Source: Chryseobacterium sp. ISL-6
GTDB lineage: Bacteria > Bacteroidota > Bacteroidia > Flavobacteriales > Weeksellaceae
DNA length: 64,000 bases
Assembly (NCBI RefSeq): GCF_018613715.1
Contig: NZ_JAGGPT010000006.1
Coordinates: 62,001-126,000 of the forward strand
Reading direction: 5' to 3'
This document shows positions 8,822 through 16,691 of the stretch, in pieces (positions within the stretch are counted from its first letter, which is position 1; the number at the start of each line of letters is the position of its first letter). A model generated the notes under the pieces. That model was not told the origin of the DNA. It ran no database searches and worked only from the letters and a program-made list of their open reading frames with translations. The translations under genes and the position numbers were made by a program.

Positions 8822-8997
8822 ATAAGACTATGGATATTTTTATAGAAAGAGTCAATAATGTAATTACCGTTATAGTACTTGCTGTATAGAATTTTTCGTT
8901 TTCGTTCTGACATTGGTTGCACTTCAAGAAAGAACATCGGTAAGGAAAATCGAGTAGGGTTATCCTTTACTTTTTGTTTGAATTCAATTAATTTCAT
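8818..8997 (-). CDS. Small 59-residue gene embedded in the grasp-with-spasm operon
   Basis: This short ORF (ATG at 8995-8997, TGA at 8818-8820) exactly fills the gap between the ATP-grasp and SPASM genes. It shares 4-bp ATGA overlaps with both, the strongest sign that it is translated. The product is 59 residues, basic and aromatic, beginning MKLIEFKQKVKDNPTRFSLP and ending YNGNYIIDSFYKNIHSLI, with no cysteine, no GG motif and no signal peptide. It is not a second precursor by appearance. A small accessory or recognition subunit for one of the maturases is the likeliest reading (inference). I do not recognise a named family. Confidence 0.7.
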   Translation of the reverse strand: MKLIEFKQKVKDNPTRFSLPMFFLEVQPMSERKRKILYSKYYNGNYIIDSFYKNIHSLI

Positions 8998-9923
8998 AAT
9001 TTTTCTGCCATAATTTTTTCTAAAGGGTAATTACATGTCATGGACAGGTTTGAAAACTGTCCCGTAGGATTCACCTCCAGAAAGTAATAATTATTGTCTT
9101 CTGCTAATATCCAGTCTATCGAGCCTGTTCGTAAATCAAGTGTCTCCATTAATTTACACAATGCCCGCTCTAAATGGGCCGGGATTTTAAATGGAGTATT
9201 TCTGTTTGGTTTCTGATTGTTATACCTTCTGTAATCATCTTTTGTTTTCTCGTCCTGCTGAGAAAAAATAGCCATTGACCAGGTTTTTCCATCAAGATAG
9301 AAGGTTCGGATTTCAAAAACTTTATTAATTTTTTCCTGGATTAAGGTAGGTGCAAATACGTCCGGTAATTCTCCTAATTCATCAATTTTCAACACATTTG
9401 TATAAATGATAGCCGCACAATCATCAAACTGAAACATGGAGGTATCTGTTTTCATCTTAACAATAAATTCTTTGTCATCATTTTTTTTAAGTAGAGTTTG
9501 GATATCTTTCTTCGTCTCAACGATATAGGTTTCAGGAATATGCAGTCCACTAACTTTAGCCTGTTCCAGCACGATCAGCTTGTTAACCGTATTTTCATTT
9601 ATAAAGTCACCAATACTTTTCTTGTCTCTTAGTAGGTGCGAAACATAACCTTTTGTTACGCTGCGTTCATTAGCCGTTATAGGATCATTACCGGAATGTG
9701 GACCCAGAATTTGGCCTTTTCTGAACCAACAGGCTGAAACTTGCTTTAAATTCATTCCTTCTGGATCATGTCCATTTTCTGGAACAAACTTTACACCTTC
9801 TAGCCCAAAACTTATGTTTTTCAGATTGTTATTTACACGGATTGAATTTTTCTCGTAATAACACAACCAATCCTGAACAAGATTGGTTGTGAAATCATTT
9901 TGATTAGATAAAATCAATATCAT
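8994..9923 (-). CDS. Grasp-with-spasm system ATP-grasp peptide maturase
   Basis: This 309-residue protein has the ATP-grasp fold of graspetide (microviridin-type) ligases. The central-domain lysine region is FIVKMKTDT, the second nucleotide-binding strand is APTLIQEKINKVFEIRTF, and the metal-binding C-terminal signature is DWILAEDNNYYFLEVNPTGQF-like, with Asp, Glu and Asn in place. Related MvdC/MvdD enzymes use ATP to activate Asp/Glu side chains of a precursor and form esters or amides with Ser/Thr/Lys. The N-terminal ~100 residues (AC-W-FRKG) match the pre-ATP-grasp domain of the same group. It lies 7 bp downstream of the precursor gene, and its TGA overlaps the ATG of the 59-residue gene. 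The substrate is expected to be the adjacent GG-leader peptide. Confidence 0.85.
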   Translation of the reverse strand: MILILSNQNDFTTNLVQDWLCYYEKNSIRVNNNLKNISFGLEGVKFVPENGHDPEGMNLKQVSACWFRKGQILGPHSGNDPITANERSVTKGYVSHLLRDKKSIGDFINENTVNKLIVLEQAKVSGLHIPETYIVETKKDIQTLLKKNDDKEFIVKMKTDTSMFQFDDCAAIIYTNVLKIDELGELPDVFAPTLIQEKINKVFEIRTFYLDGKTWSMAIFSQQDEKTKDDYRRYNNQKPNRNTPFKIPAHLERALCKLMETLDLRTGSIDWILAEDNNYYFLEVNPTGQFSNLSMTCNYPLEKIMAEKL

Positions 9924-9930
9924 TTATCTA

Positions 9931-10155
9931 CTAAGGATAATGGTACGTACTTCCGTCTAACCTTGTTCCATCAATAGAAATCAACTGACCGCTGTCGCTG
10001 TAATACGTAACTTCGCTGTCTCCATCGTTCGCACCAGTACAGAAATCCTCTCTTCTCGTTGATCCTTCAGGAAGAAGACCGCCATTGATAGCGTCCATTG
10101 TTTCTTTTTCGATGCAAATGCTCTTTGACTCTTGAAACTCTTTGATTGTTTTCAT
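9931..10155 (-). CDS. Grasp-with-spasm precursor peptide (GG leader)
   Basis: This 74-residue peptide sits directly before the ATP-grasp gene. The leader (about residues 1-26) is charged and ends in a double-Gly-type site, DAINGGLLPEGS, the usual cleavage site for C39-peptidase exporters. The core (about 27-74) is rich in Ser, Thr, Asp, Glu and Tyr (for example TYYSDSGQLISIDGTRLDGS), which offers many Ser/Thr donors and Asp/Glu acceptors for omega-ester formation. It also has one Cys. This composition fits the A-type modified peptide of the system. No C39/ABC transporter is encoded nearby, so export would need a host system. The upstream leader matches that of bacteriocin-like genes near 43.3-43.9 kb. 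Confidence 0.8.
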   Translation of the reverse strand: MKTIKEFQESKSICIEKETMDAINGGLLPEGSTRREDFCTGANDGDSEVTYYSDSGQLISIDGTRLDGSTYHYP

Positions 10156-10186
10156 AAAAATAGATTATTGTTTTGTCCTACTCTTT
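10156..10186 (-). promoter_or_regulatory. Conserved leader element upstream of the precursor gene
   Basis: Read on the minus strand, the bases before the ATG are AAAGAGTAGG, then ACAAAACAATAATC, then TATTTTT. AAAGAGTAGG begins 31 nt before the start codon. The same ten bases occur 32 nt before the start codons of the GG-leader peptides at 43167-43334 and 43718-43883. Here the element lies inside the last codons of the GLPGLI gene. A translation enhancer or regulator-binding site for peptide precursors is inferred. Confidence 0.5.
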
Positions 10187-11076
10187 AAAGGATTTTCGGT
10201 TACTCCTATTTTAAAGTCATTTATAAGTTTATTGTTATTTCTTTTTAAGATCTTCCGACGTGATTCCCGTTGATTTTTAATGTAGTCAGTCTGGGAAACC
10301 TCATTTCCCGATGAATCATAGAATTTAGAAGATACAACCTCACCAGCATTATTGGATGGAATGACGTTATTAACAAAATCACCATCATTGCTGATTAGTA
10401 ACTTTTTAAATTCTTTGGTACTTAAAATAACTTTGGTATTATTCGAAGTAAGCTGTTTGCTCTGAAACATAGGTATGAAATCAAGGTCAACAGTCTCAAT
10501 GTTAGAAATTCCAGTTAACCTAAACGAATGTGAGTTCAGATCATCCTCAGCAATTAAGATTAGTCCCGGAAGACCATTGAAGTAATATGGGCCAGAATTG
10601 ATGGGAATCTCTTTTGTGAACCAAGCTGTCCATTTCCTTCCGTTTACTTTTGCAGTAGCTTTTTGCACCTTAAAATTCTCATATACTTTCGTATCGGGTA
10701 AAATCGTCCAATTGATTTTTTGATCCAACTTTATTTCATAATAGTTCCTTGTTGGTCCTCCCATGAAATACAACTTTGGAGTCTCATTCTTTTTACTAAT
10801 GATAACTTCGTGAAATAATACATCCCTATAAGGATATCCCAAAAACTTGGGCGGACTTCCTTTTGGATCTCTTAAATTATATAGGGAATCAATCTGATTA
10901 ATACGGTGACTATAAAAAATTGTACCATCTGCGCTCGCGTCAAGTGCCAGCAATTCTTTAGCCTTATTTTTCAGGTTTGCTGAATCGTTTGCAAAATTAT
11001 ATTCGTAATAAAACCGTTTGTTCTGTCCATAGAGAATCCCTATGAATAGCACAGAAATGATGGTTATTAATTTCAT
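10165..11076 (-). CDS. GLPGLI family secreted protein
   Basis: The start is placed at ATG 11074-11076 because it gives a clean signal peptide (MKLITIISVLFIGILYGQ) for a 303-residue product; the open frame further upstream has no signal sequence. The family signature appears as PYYFNGLPGLILIAEDD in the middle, preceded by the typical WTAWFTKEIPINSGP strand. GLPGLI proteins are periplasmic or secreted beta-rich Bacteroidetes proteins of unknown function, often found with TonB-type receptors and peptide clusters. This gene is the first of the minus-strand operon, 9 bp before the precursor gene, so it may be involved in export or surface handling of the peptide (inference). The C-terminus is Lys/Arg-rich. 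Confidence 0.85.
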   Translation of the reverse strand: MKLITIISVLFIGILYGQNKRFYYEYNFANDSANLKNKAKELLALDASADGTIFYSHRINQIDSLYNLRDPKGSPPKFLGYPYRDVLFHEVIISKKNETPKLYFMGGPTRNYYEIKLDQKINWTILPDTKVYENFKVQKATAKVNGRKWTAWFTKEIPINSGPYYFNGLPGLILIAEDDLNSHSFRLTGISNIETVDLDFIPMFQSKQLTSNNTKVILSTKEFKKLLISNDGDFVNNVIPSNNAGEVVSSKFYDSSGNEVSQTDYIKNQRESRRKILKRNNNKLINDFKIGVTENPLKSRTKQ

Positions 11077-11143
11077 TACACTGTGATTTGGTTGGCTAAT
11101 ATATAAAAAATTTAATATATTGGTTAAAAAAATATTATTTAAC

Positions 11144-11644
11144 ATGAAAAAAATTATTTTTATACTACTTTTCACAATCTGCAACTTCCTAATTGCTCAG
11201 AATAAACAACTTAGGACCTTTCCGGATATGGAAAGTAAATTAGATACCAGATTTCCGATTGAGAACTTTAAGGATCAATATGGTAATAATTTTAGTCCGG
11301 ACTATTTAAAAGGGAAATATACGCTGATAAATTTGTGGTCAACAACATGTGCACCCTGCCTTCGTGAAATACCATTACTCAATAGCTTCAAAAGTTCCCT
11401 TCCAGACGTAAATTTTGTTGGTATAACATATGATAAGAAAGAAAAAATAGATAATTTTCTTTTAAAAAATAAATTTGATTTTATACAAATACCTGATGCG
11501 GGAAAAGAACTTGAATCTTATCTGGAAATCCAACGATTCCCAATGACATTACTAGTAAATAAAGAAGGAATAATAACTGACGTTATAGGACATATTACAG
11601 AGGAAAAACTTCCAGGTATCCGGGAAAAACTAACTGGGAAATAA
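11144..11644 (+). CDS. TlpA-like thioredoxin-fold thiol-disulfide protein
   Basis: I start this gene at ATG 11144 (166 residues), which opens a signal peptide MKKIIFILLFTICNFLIAQ; the TTG further upstream would spoil it. The thioredoxin fold follows, with strand INLWSTTCAPCLREIP carrying the CAPC active site, a cis-Pro region RFPMTLLVN, and the FKDQYGNNFSPDYLKGK lead-in typical of TlpA/ResA (AhpC-TSA-like). It should act in the periplasm as a disulfide reductase or oxidase. It is divergent from the GLPGLI gene with a 67-bp shared AT-rich upstream region. The adjacent RiPP genes encode Cys-containing products, so a supporting role is conceivable but speculative. Confidence 0.85.
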   Translation: MKKIIFILLFTICNFLIAQNKQLRTFPDMESKLDTRFPIENFKDQYGNNFSPDYLKGKYTLINLWSTTCAPCLREIPLLNSFKSSLPDVNFVGITYDKKEKIDNFLLKNKFDFIQIPDAGKELESYLEIQRFPMTLLVNKEGIITDVIGHITEEKLPGIREKLTGK

Positions 11645-12180
11645 CAAGTAGATTATTGTATTTTTTATAAACGTTTTTAAGGTAGATCGATCTTAATTGA
11701 ATTTAGGATTTATTTGACTTAAGAATAAACGTGAAATCCTAAAAAGGTTGACTATATTAGGACTTCATAGTTTCTTAGTTACTAGAGATTAAATTATTTG
11801 TATTCCTTTGAATACCATGCTAAGTGGAAAACATCACACGGCTTAACCCTGCACATTTAGCACAGGCTAAACGGATCTAAAAAATGGTTTAAAAAATATA
11901 AAATAATTGTTTACTCTGTACTGATTTTATGATCAGCTTTTTTTCCTCTCATCGATTCACCTTTACTAGCTCCAATACTTCGGAGAAGCCTTTGGCTTTC
12001 TTCATCAATTCATCAAGACTATCTATTAAATTTGCAATTAATAATTCTTCTGAAACGTTTCTAAGGCAAAGCTAATCCTCACTCACATCAAAAATTGACG
12101 TGTTTAAAATTCTTTTAGTACTGTGTTTCGGATTATATTGTCCTCTCAAAATATAATCAATTGATACTGCATAATAATTA

Positions 12181-12207
12181 AAAACCATTCCTGTTTGGGG
12201 AATGGTT
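12181..12207 (+). terminator. Hairpin, possible terminator
   Basis: A perfect 10-bp stem (AAACCATTCC / GGAATGGTTT) with a 7-nt loop is followed by ATTTAT. The T-tract is short, so efficiency is uncertain. It stands in the gene-poor region, possibly as a leftover of a lost gene. Confidence 0.45.
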
Positions 12208-12523
12208 TATTTATGGCTGTCAGTGTCAGATCATATTATGATATCATAATGTTAGTTCGATCAATATTAATAATTGAAGACTTTATTTAAAACAAATAAC
12301 TAAAATGAAAGACTATTTATTCTTTCAAATGCTGTATTAATTCCCGAATTAGGACGTCTTGATTCCTGAAAAACAACAACATAAATTTTATTTCCATGAT
12401 TCATAGATTTAAATTGCAGCTCAGTATTCCACTATAATTTCTACTAAAAAACACATTGATTATCAATTCTATAAAAAAATATCCAAAATAAACCTAAATA
12501 TTTAAATTATGATTGATAAATCA

Positions 12524-12552
12524 ATTAAAAAAAAGGTCTTAGACTAGACCTT
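12524..12552 (-). terminator. Rho-independent terminator for minus-strand transcription
   Basis: On the minus strand a 7-bp stem AAGGTCT / AGACCTT with a 6-nt loop is followed by a run of about eight T (plus-strand As at 12527-12534). It would stop leftward transcription coming from the thymidylate-synthase-like gene and the conjugation genes. Its right edge touches the ATG of the ORF at 12553. Confidence 0.6.
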
Positions 12553-12942
12553 ATGAGCGGTGTTGTTACAACTAATAAAAGAAAAAAAGGGTGTTTCTTA
12601 TATTTTTTAATTTTGAGAAAAAATATAAAATCTCCTGATCAGCTTCTTTTTTCATTTGTTATTCCTGTAAAGAATAAAAAATACACGGAAACCAAAATGA
12701 TTGCCAATAACCCATTTGAAAAGGATAATCAAATTCTTATTAGCGGCTCTCTTCATTTTAGAAATGGAAAGGTCTCCTTCGATTTGTTCATAACACAGGA
12801 TCATGAAGCCTATTTGCTAATAAATGATCAGTTATTTAACGCGGCTAACGGAGAGATTATTAGGATTAAAAAATCAAACAAAGGGATTCTAAAAATACAG
12901 CAACAAAGCCTCAAAAGCTTTCTGACCACATTATTAACATAA
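12553..12942 (+). CDS. Small hypothetical protein
   Basis: This 129-codon ORF has its first ATG immediately after a terminator stem. The first ~45 residues look like non-protein AT-rich translation, and an internal ATG at 12697 would give a more convincing 81-residue protein (MIANNPFEKDNQILISGSLH...) with strand-like segments LHFRNGKVSFDLFI and HEAYLLINDQLF. No domain or motif is recognised. A hairpin with T-tract just downstream (12953-12979) supports a real transcription unit on this strand. The start is uncertain. Confidence 0.4.
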   Translation: MSGVVTTNKRKKGCFLYFLILRKNIKSPDQLLFSFVIPVKNKKYTETKMIANNPFEKDNQILISGSLHFRNGKVSFDLFITQDHEAYLLINDQLFNAANGEIIRIKKSNKGILKIQQQSLKSFLTTLLT

Positions 12943-12952
12943 TGCAAATAAA

Positions 12953-12979
12953 AATCCCAGGCCACTAATGATCTGGGAT
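12953..12979 (+). terminator. Terminator after the small hypothetical gene
   Basis: Stem AATCCCAG / CTGGGATT (8 bp) with a 12-nt loop, followed by ATTTCT. It lies 10 bp after the stop codon at 12942. Confidence 0.55.
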
Positions 12980-13040
12980 TATTTCTGGTTTCAATTATTT
13001 TTTAGTTTTTCCATTATGAAGAAACACTTGTAAACATAAA

Positions 13041-13059
13041 GCCTTTCATACCGAAAGGC
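13041..13059 (-). terminator. Hairpin downstream of the thymidylate-synthase-like gene
   Basis: A 7-bp stem GCCTTTC / GAAAGGC with a 5-nt loop lies 14 bp beyond the stop of the minus-strand gene. On that strand it is followed by TTTATG, a weak T-tract. Probable terminator. Confidence 0.45.
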
Positions 13060-13072
13060 ATTTTAAACAGGT

Positions 13073-13711
13073 TTAATTAATATTTAAAGTGAATTTAACG
13101 GCCTCACCATTCAACAGCTTAATAGTTTGATCAATATTATTTTCATAGATATGAACATTCCCTAAAAACAAATGAATGCTTTTTAGCGACATATTGATTT
13201 GTTTGCTGATCAGATACAGGTGGTAAATATCACTTGGTAATCCTAAATTAGCATCTGAACTTCTTTGATATGCCGATAGAATCAATTTATCGTTTTCAAT
13301 TTGAAACTGAATTAAAGATAAACAGGGCTGTTGAGTACTTTCTGTGTTATTGGCTCCCAAAAACAACACATAATTTTTAGATGTTCTCTTCTCTTTGTTA
13401 ATTTTAGTAATCAAAGGCGGTAACTGTTCAAAATAAGTTGGATAACTATTAATCAAAATAGGACCGCAATAATCCCACCAGCTTACACCAATATCCCTGT
13501 ATTTTTCCGTTAGCCGTTCCCCCTTCATAAACAGTCCTAATTCATCTTTTAATTTCTTACGGGCTATGTTGTGCCCTTCAAACAGTTCTAGAAGATCTAT
13601 GGGTTTCAAATCAATTCTTTGATTCATCAAATATTTTATTTTCCCTTTTTTGTTATCTTGTATTTTCCCTTTTTGCAGGATTTTACTTAAAATTCTGTGA
13701 TATTTATTCAT
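13073..13711 (-). CDS. Thymidylate synthase family protein, dCMP-type active site (possible dCMP hydroxymethylase)
   Basis: This 212-residue protein is shorter than ThyA (264). The fold reads through: ELFEGHNIARKKL, then SWWDYCGPIL, then catalytic Cys130 in QQPCLSLIQFQI, the phosphate/sugar motif YQRSSDANLGLP (Arg150-Ser151), and HIYENNIDQT. Spacings equal those of E. coli ThyA: Cys to Arg 20, Cys to the specificity residue 31. At the position of ThyA Asn177 (uracil recognition, LPFNI) this protein has Asp161 (LPSDI). Asp at that position is the known hallmark of deoxycytidylate hydroxymethylases such as T4 gp42 and converts TS specificity from dUMP to dCMP. The Arg pair that contacts phosphate across the dimer appears as Lys-Asn. 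It is last in the ICE minus-strand gene set. A modified-nucleotide or other pyrimidine C5-alkylation role is inferred. Confidence 0.75.
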   Translation of the reverse strand: MNKYHRILSKILQKGKIQDNKKGKIKYLMNQRIDLKPIDLLELFEGHNIARKKLKDELGLFMKGERLTEKYRDIGVSWWDYCGPILINSYPTYFEQLPPLITKINKEKRTSKNYVLFLGANNTESTQQPCLSLIQFQIENDKLILSAYQRSSDANLGLPSDIYHLYLISKQINMSLKSIHLFLGNVHIYENNIDQTIKLLNGEAVKFTLNIN

Positions 13712-13864
13712 AAACTTAAGATTTATCTTTTTTATACCATCTTACTCAAACAACAAAACAACATTTCTCGATTTGCCAATACACAAAAGTCTGATTAATT
13801 TCTCTTTTTTATCCCTTGTTATTTGTTGTTGAATTATTAATAATAATCCGGGCCACATGCTCGA

Positions 13865-14569
13865 TCATTTTTCATTTTGTCTGGGATTTACGTAAATGCG
13901 ATCAACAGCATGATTATATTCAAAAATTTCTTCTGCTTCTTTATCCAGATTTCTTCTTGGCAGCAATACGACTGTAGTGAACAGATCTCTTTTCTTGTCA
14001 TAGCTGTCAATACGTTCCAACCTACCGCCGTAATCGCAATCGGCAATTGGATTAAGTGAATAAGGAAGAATCGTATCGGTTTTGGCAATATAGAAAATGC
14101 TGTAGTTTTCCGGAGTAAAGACCTGAAACCTTTTGAACTGCTTTCTACCATAAAGTAGGGTATCAGTCAAATTTTTTCTCTTATTATAACCATAGATTGG
14201 GATATTCACCCAAATAGCACCTGATTTTTTATGGTATAGATTTTTCGGTATCTCATAAAGTTGCTTTTCCTTGAAAATGAGAGCTTTGGCCTCTGTCTGA
14301 TTTCCGGCATTAAAGTATACTGAATCTTTGATATAAAAAATACTATCAATAATTTCCGGTATATTGATATTGGGAACAAGCTCAATAATATCCTGCTCCC
14401 AATAATTAATTCTGGAAATAACAATCTGCTGATGATCATCCAGCCCTTTAGAAGCATTATAATAAATATTGGTAACTACATCAATACCTCCCTTTTCACT
14501 CCGTACTCTTTTATCTTTGTGGCAGGAAACAAAAAAAGAAAGCATTACTATCAAAATGAAATTTTTCAT
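13865..14569 (-). CDS. Hypothetical lipoprotein
   Basis: This 234-residue protein has a type II signal peptide: MKNFILIVMLSFFVSCHKDK, with the lipobox Cys at residue 16 (FVSC). The remainder is beta-strand-rich with aromatic/hydrophilic alternation (for example IWVNIPIYGYNKRKN and RFQVFTPENYSIFYIAKTD). It should be lipid-anchored on the periplasmic or outer-membrane side. It begins 8 bp after the previous ICE gene, so it belongs to the same operon. Its place in a conjugation operon suggests an envelope or entry-exclusion role, but nothing in the sequence proves this. No family is recognised. Confidence 0.65.
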   Translation of the reverse strand: MKNFILIVMLSFFVSCHKDKRVRSEKGGIDVVTNIYYNASKGLDDHQQIVISRINYWEQDIIELVPNINIPEIIDSIFYIKDSVYFNAGNQTEAKALIFKEKQLYEIPKNLYHKKSGAIWVNIPIYGYNKRKNLTDTLLYGRKQFKRFQVFTPENYSIFYIAKTDTILPYSLNPIADCDYGGRLERIDSYDKKRDLFTTVVLLPRRNLDKEAEEIFEYNHAVDRIYVNPRQNEK

Positions 14570-14577
14570 AAGGTATT

Positions 14578-15984
14578 TTACATTTTACGCGAATAGTTTT
14601 GCTGGTTCTTCACTTCCTTTGTCTCAGAATTCTCCTTTTGAAAAGCTTGTTCATTAGAATTGATCCGCTTCATTTTGTTGTCGTACAAATTGAGCATTTT
14701 GTATTGGGGATTCAGAATCGCTTTTCCCTCTGACACTTTGTTATTCTGATCCGAGAACTTTACTGAAACAATATTTCCTTTTTCCAACGATTTCTGGGTG
14801 ATCTCTTTATGCTTTTCATCATCAAATACCAATTTGGATTTATCCATGATTTTTTCCACATCAATGCCATAATTCTTATTGAATACCTGAAGTTTGAAAT
14901 TACCCTTTTCATTTTTTTCTTCGTTGAGCAAAAGCTTAATAAACGCTTCTTCCTTATCATCAGAATGCTTACTATTAATTTCTGTTTTGACCGATCTTCC
15001 TTCCAGAAGATTAATAGCTTCTTTGGCTGTAATTCTGCCATTTGCAGAAAATGTATGAGTTAGCTCCATATTCTTTTCTTCGTTCTTAAGGGCAGCCTGA
15101 AAAGTATTAAGGTACACTTTATTGTTTGAAGAAGATTTTTGAAAATTAAGCGTAAATTCTACCTTATTCTTTTTAAAAGAAGCTTTATCTGAAGAGATTA
15201 CCATAGAAAACTCTTTAACTCCTGAACCCGTCTTTTTTGCCAGTTCTTTATGCATGGCAGGATCTTCACCCATGCCGAGATATTTAATCTGGTCTTTCAG
15301 GTATCCAAAGTTTGTTTTTTCTTTCTGTTTAGCCGGTGCTTCATTCTGTTGGGATTCAGTCTGTTTAGCCTCTTCATTATCGGTTGTTTCCTTTGCCTGT
15401 GTATTATTCTTCTTTGCTCTTTCAAATTCCGATTGAAGGGTCTCGAGAATGTTTCCTTTTTCCATTTTTTCTTTCGGAATTTCAAAGGAAGTACCATTGA
15501 TACTTATGCTGAGACTTTCCTTTTCTTCGAGCTTTTGTCCTGCTTTTTGAATCTGAGTGACCAGATTATTGGGCGTGGACATTTTATCAAAGAAAGCTTT
15601 TTCCTGCCCAGGTAATTCAATTTTTACCTGTAAATCTGCTTTTTTGCTTTCAAATAGGTTGTTTTCCATAATTTCTGAATTTTGGTCTTTAATAATGCGA
15701 ACGAACTTATCGATTTGTATTTTTTCTTCTGGTCCACCACTCTGTGCAAAAGTATTATCATTCACTATCTTTTCAATTTTTGAAATTTCCTTTTCCAAAT
15801 ACCCTGCTTTTAATTCAGTGTATTGGTCAAGTTCTTTCCAGGTAGATCGGTCAGCAAAAAAATTATCAAAGTCTTCAACTTTTGTTTTGGCATATTGCAG
15901 CAGTAATTCTTTTTCTTTTGGTGTAAATGTTGAAATCGTATCTAGAATGCTCTTGTGAGCTTTTTCTACTTTTTCCTGTTCCAT
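14578..15984 (-). CDS. ICE-associated hypothetical protein (DUF3945-like C-terminus)
   Basis: This 468-residue soluble, Lys/Glu-rich protein has a low-complexity linker at about residues 190-225 (EEAKQTESQQNEAPAKQKEK). The C-terminal half contains the blocks ITAKEAINLLEGRSVKTEI, NYGIDVEKIMDK and LNPQYKMLNLYDNKMKR. I recognise these as recurring in large Bacteroidetes conjugative-element proteins of the DUF3945/DUF4099 type. Function is unknown; such proteins are cytoplasmic and often neighbour topoisomerases or helicases. No catalytic motif is visible. The gene is between the lipoprotein gene (8 bp gap) and another ICE gene. Confidence 0.65.
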   Translation of the reverse strand: MEQEKVEKAHKSILDTISTFTPKEKELLLQYAKTKVEDFDNFFADRSTWKELDQYTELKAGYLEKEISKIEKIVNDNTFAQSGGPEEKIQIDKFVRIIKDQNSEIMENNLFESKKADLQVKIELPGQEKAFFDKMSTPNNLVTQIQKAGQKLEEKESLSISINGTSFEIPKEKMEKGNILETLQSEFERAKKNNTQAKETTDNEEAKQTESQQNEAPAKQKEKTNFGYLKDQIKYLGMGEDPAMHKELAKKTGSGVKEFSMVISSDKASFKKNKVEFTLNFQKSSSNNKVYLNTFQAALKNEEKNMELTHTFSANGRITAKEAINLLEGRSVKTEINSKHSDDKEEAFIKLLLNEEKNEKGNFKLQVFNKNYGIDVEKIMDKSKLVFDDEKHKEITQKSLEKGNIVSVKFSDQNNKVSEGKAILNPQYKMLNLYDNKMKRINSNEQAFQKENSETKEVKNQQNYSRKM

Positions 15985-16063
15985 AAATTTTGTATTTATT
16001 ATTGTTACTTGTTTATTTCTTGTCTAATTTCCGGGTAAGGAAGGTTTTTTAAAAATTAATGAT

Positions 16064-16672
16064 TTACCACAATAGGCTCTGGTTAGCTATATACCGTGAT
16101 AAATAGTGATTACGTATACTGTATTTGCGGTCGTTAATCCCCAGGAGAAAACAAATCCTGGATTTACTGATCTGCTCAAAACTGATTTGAGTTTGTACAT
16201 CTTTATACCGGATTGCCAGAAAATTTTTCCCATTGAATTTTACAGTTCTATAAGTAATTCCTTTATCCAGAAGATCGAGGTATAGCGCTGTCATTTCAAA
16301 GTTCCCTGCGGAATGGAAAAGATGGAGTCTGGGAATATTCCGTTTATTTTGGATATAATTTCTAAGTAAAAAAGATGTAATAAACTTATTGCTTCCCAAT
16401 CCGGAAATGATAATAAGGGCATTTCTGAAAAAATCCTCTTTTTTAATTTGAAAAAATAGTATTGCTTCCTGGATGTATCGGAAGCAATACATATTGTGAA
16501 TCAGGAGATCCCCGAAAGGGTTGATGATCTTGTAAAACTCTTGCGTTTGGGCGCTGGTAAAATCAGGATATACAATGCACCAGGAGTTTTCATTATTCCC
16601 CAAAAAATACAAATTGCCTGTTTCATTAATCTTTCCCTCAAATACATGAAGGATATCTAAATCCAGCTGCAT
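16064..16672 (-). CDS. Hypothetical ICE protein
   Basis: This 202-residue protein has no signal peptide. A central alternation of hydrophobic strands and helices (NALIIISGLGSNKFITSFLL, then PRLHLFHSAGNFEMTALYLD) resembles a Rossmann or Toprim-like alpha/beta core, but the Glu and DxD residues of Toprim are not evident. I cannot assign a family. It lies in the same minus-strand series as the mobilisation genes, 20 bp downstream of the gene at 16692-17876. Confidence 0.55.
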   Translation of the reverse strand: MQLDLDILHVFEGKINETGNLYFLGNNENSWCIVYPDFTSAQTQEFYKIINPFGDLLIHNMYCFRYIQEAILFFQIKKEDFFRNALIIISGLGSNKFITSFLLRNYIQNKRNIPRLHLFHSAGNFEMTALYLDLLDKGITYRTVKFNGKNFLAIRYKDVQTQISFEQISKSRICFLLGINDRKYSIRNHYLSRYIANQSLLW

Positions 16673-16691
16673 TATTATTAAAATTTAATTT

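Larger units (their letters stand above)
11645..12552. other. Gene-poor, probably decayed intergenic region
   Basis: About 900 bp carry no convincing gene. Short protein-like scraps are visible. One is a ~38-codon minus-strand tail ending at the TGA at 11949-11951 (reads SLDELMKKAKGFSEVLELVK). Another is a plus-strand scrap near 11840-11878 ending AHLAQAKRI. Two hairpins (listed separately) and a perfect 16-bp palindrome ATTATGATATCATAAT at 12235-12250 are the only structured elements. The region separates the RiPP/biosynthetic cargo from the conjugation-associated genes and may be an old junction. Confidence 0.5.

Noticed and set aside
12235..12250. 16-bp palindrome as an attachment or operator site
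   Set aside because: It is a perfect palindrome but AT-only apart from two pairs, isolated in a gene-poor stretch, with no partner copy.
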